A DNA stretch of 64,000 nucleotides, taken from NCBI GenBank assembly GCA_964057225.1, contig OZ059899.1, positions 20,778,501 through 20,842,500 on the forward strand. Reading direction: 5' to 3'. The notes under the pieces were generated by a model. It was given only the letters and a program-made list of their open reading frames with translations. It was not told the origin of the DNA and searched no databases. Position numbers and translations under genes: made by a program. This stretch comes from Auanema rhodensis. Its lineage: Eukaryota > Nematoda > Chromadorea > Rhabditida > Rhabditidae. Below are positions 24,181 through 35,880 of the stretch, in pieces (within the stretch, counting starts at the first letter, position 1; every line of letters begins with the position of its first letter).

Positions 24181-25213
24181 ATCAGTTGATATCTCGGTTC
24201 CTTTTTAAGCTAGCGCATATCTGATAACATAGATCGACGCAGCTTAAAAATCCGCATCAAAAGCACTATATTACATTGAAAAACGCTCAATACAAAAATT
24301 AGTTATGATCGTTTGAAAAATGATGCATTAGTGTATGTTGAGTTTCCATGTACACTCAACATTGCTTCCAAAAACATTTTGACAAAAATTTTCCCGAAAA
24401 ATTTCAGAATAATTGCACAAAAAGTAGATGGTTTTAAATTCTTTTTTTGAGGCAAAGACGATGAACAATGTTATTCAACGAAAAAATTAATTCTTCAGGG
24501 TGAAAATCGAGGATATAAGTGTGAACTTATATCAGTTGATATCTCGGTGCATTTTCAAGCTAGCGCAAATCTGATAACATAGATCGACGCAGCTTAAAAA
24601 TCCGCATCAAAAGCACTATATTACATTGAAAAACGCTTGATACAAAAATTAGGTATGATCGTTTGAAAAATGATGCATTAGTGTATGTTGAGTTTCCATG
24701 TACACTCAACATTGCTTCCAAAAACATTTTGACAAAAATTTTTCCGAAAAATTTCGAAAAAATTTCGCGAAAAGTAGATGTTTTTAGATTCCTTTTTTCA
24801 AGGCAAAGACGATGGACAATGTTATTCAACGAAAAAATTATTTCTGCAGGGTGAAAATCGAGGATATAAGTGTGAACTTATATCAGTTGATATCTCGGTG
24901 CATTTTCAAGCTAGCGCAAATCTGATAACACAGATCGACGCAGCTTAAAAATCCGCATCGAATGCACTATACAACATTGAGAAACGCTTAATACAAAAAT
25001 TAGTTATGATCGTTTGAAAAATGATGCATTAGTGTATGTTGAGTTTCCATGTACACTCAACATAGCTTCCAAAAACATTTTGACAAAAATTTTTCCAAAA
25101 AATTTCGAAATAAATTCGCAAAAAGTAGATGTTTTTAGATTCCTTTTTTCAAGGCAAAGACGATGGACAATGTTATTCAACGAAAAAATTAATTCTGCAG
25201 GGTGAAAATCGAG

Positions 25214-25244
25214 GATATAAGTGTGAACTTATATCAGTTGATAT
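25214..25244 (+). repeat. Satellite A dyad 1: perfect 9-bp hairpin plus overlapping 6-bp dyad
   Basis: The left arm GATATAAGT (25214-25222) and right arm ACTTATATC (25227-25235) are exact reverse complements around a 4-base loop, GTGA. Immediately downstream, ATATCA and TGATAT (25231-25244) form a second perfect dyad with a 2-base centre. The pair recurs in nearly all right-array copies; in the left array the GTTAACACATATATCC variant weakens the first stem. Confidence 0.85.
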
Positions 25245-25248
25245 CTCG

Positions 25249-25318
25249 GTGCATTTTTAAGCTAGCGCAAATCTGATAACACAGATCGACGCAGCTTAAA
25301 AATCCGCATCGAATGCAC
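25249..25318 (+). repeat. Satellite A dyad 2: nested cruciform-capable inverted repeat
   Basis: Several arm pairs nest around one centre: GTGCA (25249-25253) with TGCAC (25314-25318); TTTTTAAGCT (25254-25263) with AGCTTAAAAA (25293-25302); GCG (25265-25267) with CGC (25290-25292); ATCTG (25271-25275) with CAGAT (25282-25286) around the loop ATAACA. Three-base internal loops and one 11-base bulge separate them. It is the longest dyad in the monomer and is kept in most copies. Some left-array copies carry two linked changes (ATCTATG and CTATCTT) that each break a pair, so the structure is not strictly preserved. Confidence 0.82.
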
Positions 25319-25386
25319 TATACTGCATTGAGAAACGCTTAATACAAAAGTTAGTTATGATCGTTTGAAAAATGATGCATTAGTGT

Positions 25387-25414
25387 ATGTTGAGTTTCCA
25401 TGTACACTCAACAT
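25387..25414 (+). repeat. Satellite A dyad 3: 9-bp hairpin
   Basis: ATGTTGAGT (25387-25395) and ACTCAACAT (25406-25414) are exact reverse complements around a 10-base centre containing CCATG. An alternative fold pairs GTGTA with TACAC just outside and inside the same arms. The dyad is present in almost every A copy in both arrays and is one of the most constant parts of the monomer. Confidence 0.85.
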
Positions 25415-25437
25415 TGCTTCCAAAAACATTTTGACAA

Positions 25438-25456
25438 AAATTTTTCCGAAAAATTT
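25438..25456 (+). repeat. Satellite A dyad 4: A/T-run hairpin
   Basis: AAATTTTT and AAAAATTT are exact complements around CCG. In the left array the centre reads TAGGG (top strand), with 7-bp arms. Phased A- and T-runs like this may also bend DNA; that is inference only. Confidence 0.7.
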
Positions 25457-28400
25457 TAAAATAATTTCGCAAAAAGTAGATGTTTTTAGATTCCTTTGTT
25501 CAAGGCAAAGACGATGGACAATGTTATTCAACGAAAAAATTAATTCTGCAGGGTGAAAATCGAGGATATAAGTGTGAACTTATATCAGTTGATATCTCGG
25601 TGCATTTTTAAGCTAGCGCAAATCTGATAACACAGATCGACGCAGCTTAAAAATCCGCATCGAATGCACTCTATTACATTGAGAAACGCTTGATACAAAA
25701 ATTAGGTATGATCGTTTGAAAAATGATGCATTAGTGTATGTTGAGTTTCCATGTACACTCAACATTGCTTTCAAAAACATTTTGACAAAAATTTTTCCGA
25801 AAAATTTCAAAATAATTTCGCAAAAAGTAGATGTTTTTAGATTCCTTTTTTCAAGGCAAAGACGATGGACAATGTTATTCAACGAAAAAAAATTCTGCAG
25901 GGTGAAAATCGAGGATATAAGTGTGAACTTATATCAGTTGATATCTCGGTGCATTTTTAAGCTAGCGCAAATCTGATAACACAGATCGACGCAGCTTAAA
26001 AATCCGCATCGAATGCACTATACTACATTGAGAAACGCTTGATACAAAAATTAGGTATGATCGTTTGAAAAATGATGCATTAGTGTATGTTGAGTTTCCA
26101 TGTACACTCAACATTGCTTCCTAAAACATTTTGACAAAAATTTTTCCGAAAAATTTCGAAAAAATTTCGCGAAAAGTAGATGTTTTTAGATTCCTTTTTT
26201 CAAGGCAAAGACGATGGACAATGTTATTCAACGAAAAAATTATTTCTGCAGGGTGAAAATCGAGGATATAAGTGTGAACTTATATCAGTTGATATCTCGG
26301 TGCATTTTTAAGCTAGCGCAAATCTGATAACACAGATCGACGCAGCTTAAAAATCCGCATCGAATGCACTATACAACATTGAGAAACGCTCAATACAAAA
26401 ATTAGTTATGATCGTTTGAAAAATGATGCATTAGTGTATGTTGAGTTTCCATGTACACTCAACATTGCTTCCAAAAACATTTTGATAAAAATTTTTCCGA
26501 AAAATTTCGAAAAAATTTCGCGAAAAGTAGATGTTTTTAGATTCCTTTTTTCAAGTCAAAGACGATGGACAATGTTATTCAACGAAAAAATTATTTCTGC
26601 AGGGTGAAAATCGAGGATATAAGTGTGAACTTATATCAGTTGATATCTCGGTGCATTTTTAAGCTAGCGCAAATCTGATAACACAGATCGACGCAGCTTA
26701 AAAATCCGCATTGAATGCACTATACAACATTGAGAAACGCTCAATACAAAAATTAGTTATGATCGTTTGAAAAATGATGCATTAGTGTATGTTGAGTTTC
26801 CATGTACACTCAACATTGCTTCCAAAAACATTTTGACAAAAATTTTTCCGAGAAATTTCAAAATAATTTCGCGAAAAGTAGATGTTTTTAGATTCCTTTT
26901 TTCAAGTCAAAGACGATGGACAATGTTATTCAACGAAAAAATTATTTCTGCAGGGTGAAAATCGAGGATATAAGTGTGAACTTATATCAGTTGATATCTC
27001 GGTGCATTTTTAAGCTAGCGCAAATCTGATAACACAGATCGACGCAGCTTAAAAATCCGCATCGAATGCACTATACAACATTGAGAAACGCTCAATACAA
27101 AAATTAGTTATGATCGTTTGAAAAATGATGCATTAGTGTATGTTGAGTTTCCATGTACACTCAACATTGCTTCCAAAAACATTTTGACAAAAATTTTTCC
27201 GAAAAATTTCGAAAAAATTTCGCGAAAAGTAGATGTTTTTAGATTCCTTTTTTCAAGGCAAAGACGATGGACAATGTTATTCAACGAAAAAATTATTTCT
27301 GCAGGGTGAAAATCGAGGATATAAGTGTGAACTTATATCAGTTGATATCTCGGTGCATTTTCAAGCTAGCGCAAATCTGATAACACAGATCGACGCAGCT
27401 TAAAAATCCGCATCGAATGCACTATACAACATTGAGAAACGCTTAATACAAAAATTAGTTATGATCGTTTGAAAAATGATGCATTAGTGTATGTTGAGTT
27501 TCCATGTACACTCAACATAGCTTCCAAAAACATTTTGACAAAAATTTTTCCAAAAAATTTCGAAATAAATTCGCAAAAAGTAGATGTTTTTAGATTCCTT
27601 TTTTCAAGGCAAAGACGATGGACAATGTTATTCAACGAAAAAATTAATTCTGCAGGGTGAAAATCGAGGATATAAGTGTGAACTTATATCAGTTGATATC
27701 TCGGTGCATTTTTAAGCTAGCGCAAATCTGATAACACAGATCGACGCAGCTTGAAAATCCGCATCGAATGCACTATACTGCATTGAGAAACGCTTATTAC
27801 AAAAGTTAGTTATGATCGTTTGAAAAATGATGCATTAGTGTATGTTGAGTTTCCATGTACACTCAACATTGCTTCCAAAAACATTTTGACAAAAATTTTT
27901 CCGAAAAATTTTAAAATAATTTCGCAAAAAGTAGATGTTTTTAGATTCCTTTTTTCAAGGCAAAGACGATGGACAATGTTATTCAACGAAAAAATTAATT
28001 CTGCAGGGTGAAAATCGAGGATATAAGTGTGAACTTATATCAGTTGATATCTCGGTGCAATTTTAAGCTAGCGCAAATCTGATAACACAGATCGACGCAG
28101 CTTAAAAATCCGCATCGAATGCACTATACTGCATTGAGAAACGCTTAATACAAAAGTTAGTTATGATCGTTTGAAAAATGATGCATTAGTGTATGTTGAG
28201 TTTCCATGTACACTCAACATTGCTTCCAAAAACATTTTGACAAAAATTTTTCCGAAAAATTTTAAAATAATTTCGCAAAAAGTAGATGTTTTTAGATTCC
28301 TTTTTTCAAGGCAAAGACGATGGACAATGTTATTCAACGAAAAAATTAATTCTGCAGGGTGAAAATCGAGGATATAAGTGTGAACTTATATCAGTTGATA

Positions 28401-31400
28401 TCTCGGTGCATTTTTAAGCTAGCGCAAATCTGATAACACAGATCGACGCAGCTTAAAAATCCGCATCGAATGCACTCTATTACATTGAGAAACGCGTGAT
28501 ACAAAAATTAGGTATGATCGTTTGAAAAATGATGCATTAGTGTATGTTGAGTTTCCATGTACACTCAACATTGCTTTCAAAAACATTTTGACAAAAATTT
28601 TTCCGAAAAATTTCAAAATAATTTCGCAAAAAGTAGATGTTTTTAGATTCCTTTTTTCAAGGCAAAGACGATGGACAATGTTATTCAACGAAAAAAAATT
28701 CTGCAGGGTGAAAATCGAGGATATAAGTGTGAACTTATATCAGTTGATATCTCGGTGCATTTTTAAGCTAGCGCAAATCTGATAACACAGATCGACGCAG
28801 CTTAAAAATCCGCATCGAATGCACTATACTACATTGAGAAACGCTTGATACAAAAATTAGGTATGATCGTTTGAAAAATGATGCATTAGTGTATGTTGAG
28901 TTTCCATGTACACTCAACATTGCTTCCTAAAACATTTTGACAAAAATTTTTCCGAAAAATTTCGAAAAAATTTCGCGAAAAGTAGATGTTTTTAGATTCC
29001 TTTTTTCAAGGCAAAGACGATGGACAATGTTATTCAACGAAAAAATCATTTCTGCAGGGTGAAAATCGAGGATATAAGTGTGAACTTATATCAGTTGATA
29101 TCTCGGTGCATTTTTAAGCTAGCGCAAATCTGATAACACAGATCGACGCAGCTTAAAAATCCGCATCGAATGCACTATACAACATTGAGAAACGCTTAAT
29201 ACAAAAATTAGTTATGATCGTTTGAAAAATGATGCATTAGTGTATGTTGAGTTTCCATGTACACTCAACATTGCTTCCAAAAACATTTTGATAAAAATTT
29301 TTCCGAAAAATTTCGAAAAAATTTCGCGAAAAGTAGATGTTTTTAGATTCCTTTTTTCAAGTCAAAGACGATGGACAATGTTATTCAACGAAAAAATTAT
29401 TTCTGCAGGGTGAAAATCGAGGATATAAGTGTGAACTTATATCAGTTGATATCTCGGTGCATTTTTAAGCTAGCGCAAATCTGATAACACAGATCGACGC
29501 AGCTTAAAAATCCGCATTGAATGCACTATACAACATTGAGAAACGCTCAATACAAAAATTAGTTATGATCGTTTGAAAAATGATGCATTAGTGTATGTTG
29601 AGTTTCCATGTACACTCAACATTGCTTCCAAAAACATTTTGACAAAAATTTTTCCGAGAAATTTCAAAATAATTTCGCGAAAAGTAGATGTTTTTAGATT
29701 CCTTTTTTCAAGTCAAAGACGATGGACAATGTTATTCAACGAAAAAATTATTTCTGCAGGGTGAAAATCGAGGATATAAGTGTGAACTTATATCAGTTGA
29801 TATCTCGGTGCATTTTTAAGCTAGCGCAAATCTGATAACACAGATCGACGCAGCTTAAAAATCCGCATCGAATGCACTATACAACATTGAGAAACGCTCA
29901 ATACAAAAATTAGTTATGATCGTTTGAAAAATGATGCATTAGTGTATGTTGAGTTTCCATGTACACTCAACATTGCTTCCAAAAACATTTTGACAAAAAT
30001 TTTTCCGAGAAATTTCAAAATAATTTCGCGAAAAGTAGATGTTTTTAGATTCCTTTTTTCAAGGCAAAGACGATGGACAATGTTATTCAACGAAAAAATT
30101 ATTTCTGCAGGGTGAAAATCGAGGATATAAGTGTGAACTTATATCAGTTGATATCTCGGTGCATTTTTAAGCTAGCGCAAATCTGATAATACAGATCGAC
30201 GCAGCTTAAAAATCCGCATCGAATGCACTATACTGCATTGAGAAACGCTTAATACAAAAGTTAGTTATGATCGTTTGAAAAATGATGCATTAGTGTATGT
30301 TGAGTTTCCATGTACACTCAACATTGCTTCCAAAAACATTTTGACAAAAATTTTTCCGAAAAATTTTAAAATAATTTCGCAAAAAGTAGATGTTTTTAGA
30401 TTCCTTTTTTCAAGGCAAAGACGATGGACAATGTTATTCAACGAAAAAATTAATTCTGCAGGGTGAAAATCGAGGATATAAGTGTGAACTTATATCAGTT
30501 GATATCTCGGTGCATTTTTAAGCTAGCGCAAATCTGATAACACAGATCGACGCAGCTTAAAAATCCGCATCGAATGCACTATACTACATTGAGAAACGCT
30601 TGATACAAAAATTAGGTATGATCGTTTGAAAAATGATGCATTAGTGTATGTTGAGTTTCCATGTACACTCAACATTGCTTTCAAAAACATTTTGACAAAA
30701 ATTTTTCCGAAAAATTTCGAGAAAATTTCGCGAAAAGTAGATGTTTTTAGATTCCTTTTTTCAAGGCAAAGACGATGGACAATGTTATTCAACGAAAAAA
30801 TTAATTCTGCAGGGTGAAAATCGAGGATATAAGTGTGAACTTATATCAGTTGATATCTTGGTGCATTTTTAAGCTAGCGCAAATCTGATAACACAGATCG
30901 ACGCAGCTTAAAAATCCGCATTGAATGCACTATACTGCATTGAGAAACGCTTAATACAAAAATTAGGTATGATCGTTTGAAAAATGATGCATTAGTGTAT
31001 GTTGAGTTTCCATGTACACTCAACATTGCTTTCAAAAACATTTTGACAAAAATTTTTCCGAAAAATTTCAAAATAATTTCGCAAAAAGTAGATGTTTTTA
31101 GATTCCTTTTTTCAAGGCAAAGACGATGGACAATGTTATTCAACGAAAAAAAATTCTGCAGGGTGAAAATCGAGGATATAAGTGTGAACTTATATCAGTT
31201 GATATCTCGGTGCATTTTTAAGCTAGCGCAAATCTGATAACACAGATCGACGCAGCTTAAAAATCCGCATCGAATGCACTATACTACATTGAGAAACGCT
31301 TGATACAAAAATTAGGTATGATCGTTTGAAAAATGATGCATTAGTGTATGTTGAGTCTCCATGTACACTCAACATTGCTTTCAAAAACATTTTGACAAAA

Positions 31401-32725
31401 ATTTTTCCGAAAAATTTCAAAATAATTTCGCAAAAAGTAGATGTTTTTAGATTCCTTTTTTCAAAGCAAAGACGATGGACAATGTTATTCAACGAAAAAA
31501 AATTCTGCAGGGTGAAAATCGAGGATATAAGTTTGAACTTATATCAGTTGATATCTCGGTGCATTTTAAAGCTAGCGCAAATCTGATAACACAGATCGAC
31601 GCAGCTTAAAAATCCGCATCGAATGCACTATACTACATTGAGAAACGCTTGATACAAAAATTAGGTATGATCGTTTGAAAAATGATGCATTAGTGTATGT
31701 TGAGTTTCCATGTACACTCAACATTGCTTCCAAAAACATTTTGACAAAAATTTTTCCGAAAAATTTCAAAATAATTTTGCAAAAAGTAGATGTTTTCAGA
31801 TTCCTTTTTTCAAGGCAAAGACGATGGACAATGTTATTCAACGAAAAAATTAATTCTGCAGGGTGAAAATCGAGGATATAAGTGTGAACTTATATCAGTT
31901 GATATCTCGGTGCATTTTTAAGCTAGCGCAAATCTGATAACACAGATCGACGCAGCTTAAAAATCCGCATCGAATGCACTATACTACATTGAGAAACGCT
32001 TGATACAAAAATTAGGTATGATCGTTTGAAAAATGATGCATTAGTGTATGTTGAGTTTCCATGTACACTCAACATTGCTTTCAAAAACATTTTGACAAAA
32101 ATTTTTCCGAAAAATTTCAAAATAATTTCGCAAAAAGTAGATGTTTTTAGATTCCTTTTTTCAAGGCAAAGACGATGGACAATGTTATTCAACGAAAAAA
32201 AATTCTGCAGGGTGAAAATCGAGGATATAAGTGTGAACTTATATCAGTTGATATCTCGGTGCATTTTTAAGCTAGCGCAAATCTGATAACACAGATCGAC
32301 GCAGCTTAAAAATCCGCATCGAATGCACTATACAACATTGAGAAACGCTCAATACAAAAATTAGTTATGATCGTTTGAAAAATGATGCATTAGTGTATGT
32401 TGAGTTTCCATGTACACTCAACATTGCTTCCAAAAACATTTTGATAAAAATTTTTCCGAAAAATTTCAAAATAATTTCGCGAAAAGTAGATGTTTTTAGA
32501 TTCCTTTTTTCAAGGCAAAGACGATGGACAATGTTATTCAACGAAAAAATTAATTCTCCAGGGTGAAAATCGAGGATATAAGTGTGAACTTATATCAGTT
32601 GATATCTCGGTGCATTTTTAAGCTAGCGCAAATCTGATAACACAGATCGACGCAGCTTGAAAATCCGCATCGAATGCACTATACAACATTGAGAAACGCT
32701 TTATACAAAAATTAGTTATGATCGT

Positions 32726-34129
32726 TTGAAAAATGATGCATTAGTGTATGTTGAGTTTCCATGTACACTCAACATTGCTTTCAAAAACATTTTGACAAAA
32801 ATTTTTCCGAAAAATTTCAAAATAATTTCGCGAAAAGTAGATGTTTTTAGATTCCTTTTTTTAAGGCAAAGACGATGGACAATGTTATTCAACGAAAAAA
32901 TTATTTCTGCAGGGTGAAAATCGAGGATATAAGTGTGAACTTATATCAGTTGATATCTCGGTGCATTTTTAAGCTAGCGCAAATCTGATAACACAGATCG
33001 ACGCAGCTTGAAAATCCGCATCGAATTCACTATACTACATTGAGAAACGCTTGATACAAAAATTAGGTATGATCGTTTGAAAAATGATGCATTAGTGTAT
33101 GTTGAGTTTCCATGTACACTCAACATTACTTTCAAAAACATTTTGACAAAAATTTTTCCGAAAAATTTCAAAATAATTTCGCGAAAAGTAGATGTTTTTA
33201 GATTCCTTTTTTCAAGGCAAAGACGATGGACAATGTTATTCAACGAAAAAATTATTTCTGCAGGGTGAAAATCGAGGATATAAGTGTGAACTTATATCAG
33301 TTGATATCTCGGTGCATTTTTAAGCTAGCGCAAATCTGATAACACAGATCGACGCAGCTTAAAAATCCGCATCGAATGCACTATACAACATTGAGAAACG
33401 CTCAATACAAAAATTAGTTATGATCGTTTGAAAAATGATGCATTAGTGTATGTTGAGTTTCCATGTACACTCAACATTGCTTTCAAAAACATTTTGACAA
33501 AAATTTTTCCGAAAAATTTCAAAATAATTTCGCGAAAAGTAGATGTTTTTAGATTCCTTTTTTCAAGGCAAAGACGATGGACAATGTTATTCAACGAAAA
33601 AATTATTTCTGCAGGGTGAAAATCGAGGATATAAGTGTGAACTTATATCAGTTGATATCTCGGTGCATTTTTAAGCTAGCGCAAATCTGATAACACAGAT
33701 CGACGCAGCTTGAAAATCCGCATCGAATTCACTATACTACATTGAGAAACGCTTGATACAAAAATTAGGTATGATCGTTTGAAAAATGATGCATTAGTGT
33801 ATGTTGAGTTTCCATGTACACTCAACATTACTTTCAAAAACATTTTGACAAAAATTTTTCCGAAAAATTTCAAAATAATTTCGCGAAAAGTAGATGTTTT
33901 TAGATTCCTTTTTTCAAGGCAAAGACGATGGACAATGTTATTCAACGAAAAAATTATTTCTGCAGGGTGAAAATCGAGGATATAAGTGTGAACTTATATC
34001 AGTTGATATCTCGGTGCATTTTTAAGCTAGCGCAAATCTGATAACACAGATCGACGCAGCTTAAAAATCCGCATCGAATGCACTATACAACATTGAGAAA
34101 CGCTCAATACAAAAATTAGTTATGATCGT
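32726..34129 (+). repeat. Right A: 702-bp dimer, two copies
   Basis: Monomers starting their frame at 33077 and 33779 share CAACATTACTTTC and CGAATTCACTATAC, variants that differ from the intervening copies at 32726 and 33428. The spacing is exactly 702. The CGAATTCAC variant (an EcoRI site) then continues in several copies up to about 39700. Confidence 0.8.
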
Positions 34130-35880
34130 TTGAAAAATGATGCATTAGTGTATGTTGAGTTTCCATGTACACTCAACATTGCTTCCAAAAACATTTTGAT
34201 AAAAATTTTTCCGAAAAATTTCAAAATAATTTTGCGAAAAGTAGATGTTTTTAGATTCCTTTTTTCAAGGCAAAGACGATGGACAATGTTATTCAACGAA
34301 AAAATTAATTCTCCAGGGTGAAAATCGAGGATATAAGTGTGAACTTATATCAGTTGATATCTCGGTGCATTTTTAAGCTAGCGCAAATCTGATAACACAG
34401 ATCGACGCAGCTTAAAAATCCGCATCGAATTCACTATACTACATTGAGAAACGCTTGATACAAAAATTAGGTATGATCGTTTGAAAAATGATGCATTAGT
34501 GTATGTTGAGTTTCCATGTACACTCAACATTGCTTTCAAAAACATTTTGACAAAAATTTTTCCGAAAAATTTCAAAATAATTTCGCAAAAAGTAGATGTT
34601 TTTAGATTCCTTTTTGCAAGGCAAAGACGATGGACAATGTTATTCAACGAAAAAAAATTCTGCAGGGTGAAAATCGAGGATATAAGTGTGAACTTATATC
34701 AGTTGATATCTCGGTGCATTTTTAAGCTAGCGCAAATCTGATAACACAGATCGACGCAGCTTAAAAATCCGCATCGAATTCACTATACTACATTGAGAAA
34801 CGCTTGATACAAAAATTAGGTATGATCGTTTGAAAAATGATGCATTAGTGTATGTTGAGTTTCCATGTACACTCAACATTGCTTTCAAAAACATTTTGAC
34901 AAAAATTTTTCCGAAAAATTTCAAAATAATTTCGCAAAAAGTAGATGTTTTTAGATTCCTTTTTTCAAGACAAAGACGATGGACAATGTTATTCAACGAA
35001 AAAAAATTCTGCAGGGTGAAAATCGAGGATATAAGTGTGAACTTATATCAGTTGATATCTCGGTGCATTTTTAAGCTAGCGCAAATCTGATAACACAGAT
35101 CGACGCAGCTTAAAAATCCACATCGAATGCACTATACTACATTGAGAAACGCTTGATACAAAAATTAGGTATGATCGTTTGAAAAATGATGCATTAGTGT
35201 ATGTTGAGTTTCCATGTACACTCAACATTGCTTCCAAAAACATTTTGACAAAAATTTTTCCGAAAAATTTCGAAAAAATTTCGCGAAAAGTAGATGTTTT
35301 TAGATTCCTTTTTTCAAGGCAAAGACGATGGACAATGTTATTCAACGAAAAAATTATTTCTGCAGGGTGAAAATCGAGGATATAAGTGTGAACTTATATC
35401 AGTTGATATCTCGGTGCATTTTTAAGCTAGCGCAAATCTGATAACACAGATCGACGCAGCTTAAAAATCCGCATCGAATGCACTATACTACATTGAGAAA
35501 CGCTTTATACAAAAATTAGTTATGATCGTTTGAAAAATGATGCATTAGTGTATGTTGAGTTTCCATGTACACTCAACATTGCTTCCAAAAACATTTTGAC
35601 AAAAATTTTTCCGAAAAATTTCAAAATAATTTCGCGAAAAGTAGATGTTTTTAGATTCCTTTTTTCAAGGCAAAGACGATGGACAATGTTATTCAACGAA
35701 AAAATTATTTCTGCAGGGTGAAAATCGAGGATATAAGTGTGAACTTATATCAGTTGATATCTCGGTGCATTTTTAAGCTAGCGCAAATCTGATAACACAG
35801 ATCGACGCAGCTTAAAAATCCGCATCGAATTCACTATACTACATTGAGAAACGCTTGATACAAAAATTAGGTATGATCGT

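Larger units (their letters stand above)
25214..25564 (+). repeat. Representative satellite A monomer
   Basis: One complete 351-bp copy, phased to start at GATATAAGTG. In order it holds a 9-bp hairpin, a short dyad, a nested inverted repeat of about 70 bp, a GATCGTTTGAAAAATGATGC segment, a second 9-bp hairpin, an A/T-run dyad, the segment ending AAGACGATGGACAATG, TTCAACGAAAAAATT, and the PstI-site segment CTGCAGGGTG before the next copy. Its length is close to twice a nucleosome repeat; no internal half-repeat was noticed. This copy has the uncommon substitution giving TTTGTTC near 25497 instead of TTTTTTC. Confidence 0.93.
24663..29923 (+). repeat. Right A: 7-mer unit followed by an 8-mer version
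   Basis: Unit 1 covers about 24663-27117 (2455 bp, seven copies) and unit 2 about 27118-29923 (2806 bp, eight copies). The order of monomer types matches, including a 349-bp copy and a copy with CTTCCTAAAACATT (near 26120 and 28926, 2806 apart). Unit 2 has one extra copy because the type at 27820 is repeated at 28171. The first unit carries the private TTTGTTC variant near 25497. Confidence 0.85.

Noticed and set aside
25214-25318. tRNA-like or other RNA gene in the nested dyad of satellite A
   Set aside because: The nested stems do not form a cloverleaf, no anticodon or T-arm pattern was found, and no internal polymerase III B box (GGTTCGAANC) is visible.
25214-25564. Satellite A as a dimer of an ancestral unit of about 175 bp
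   Set aside because: Only short word matches (such as CAACATTG twice) were noticed between halves by eye; a self-alignment would be needed to support it.
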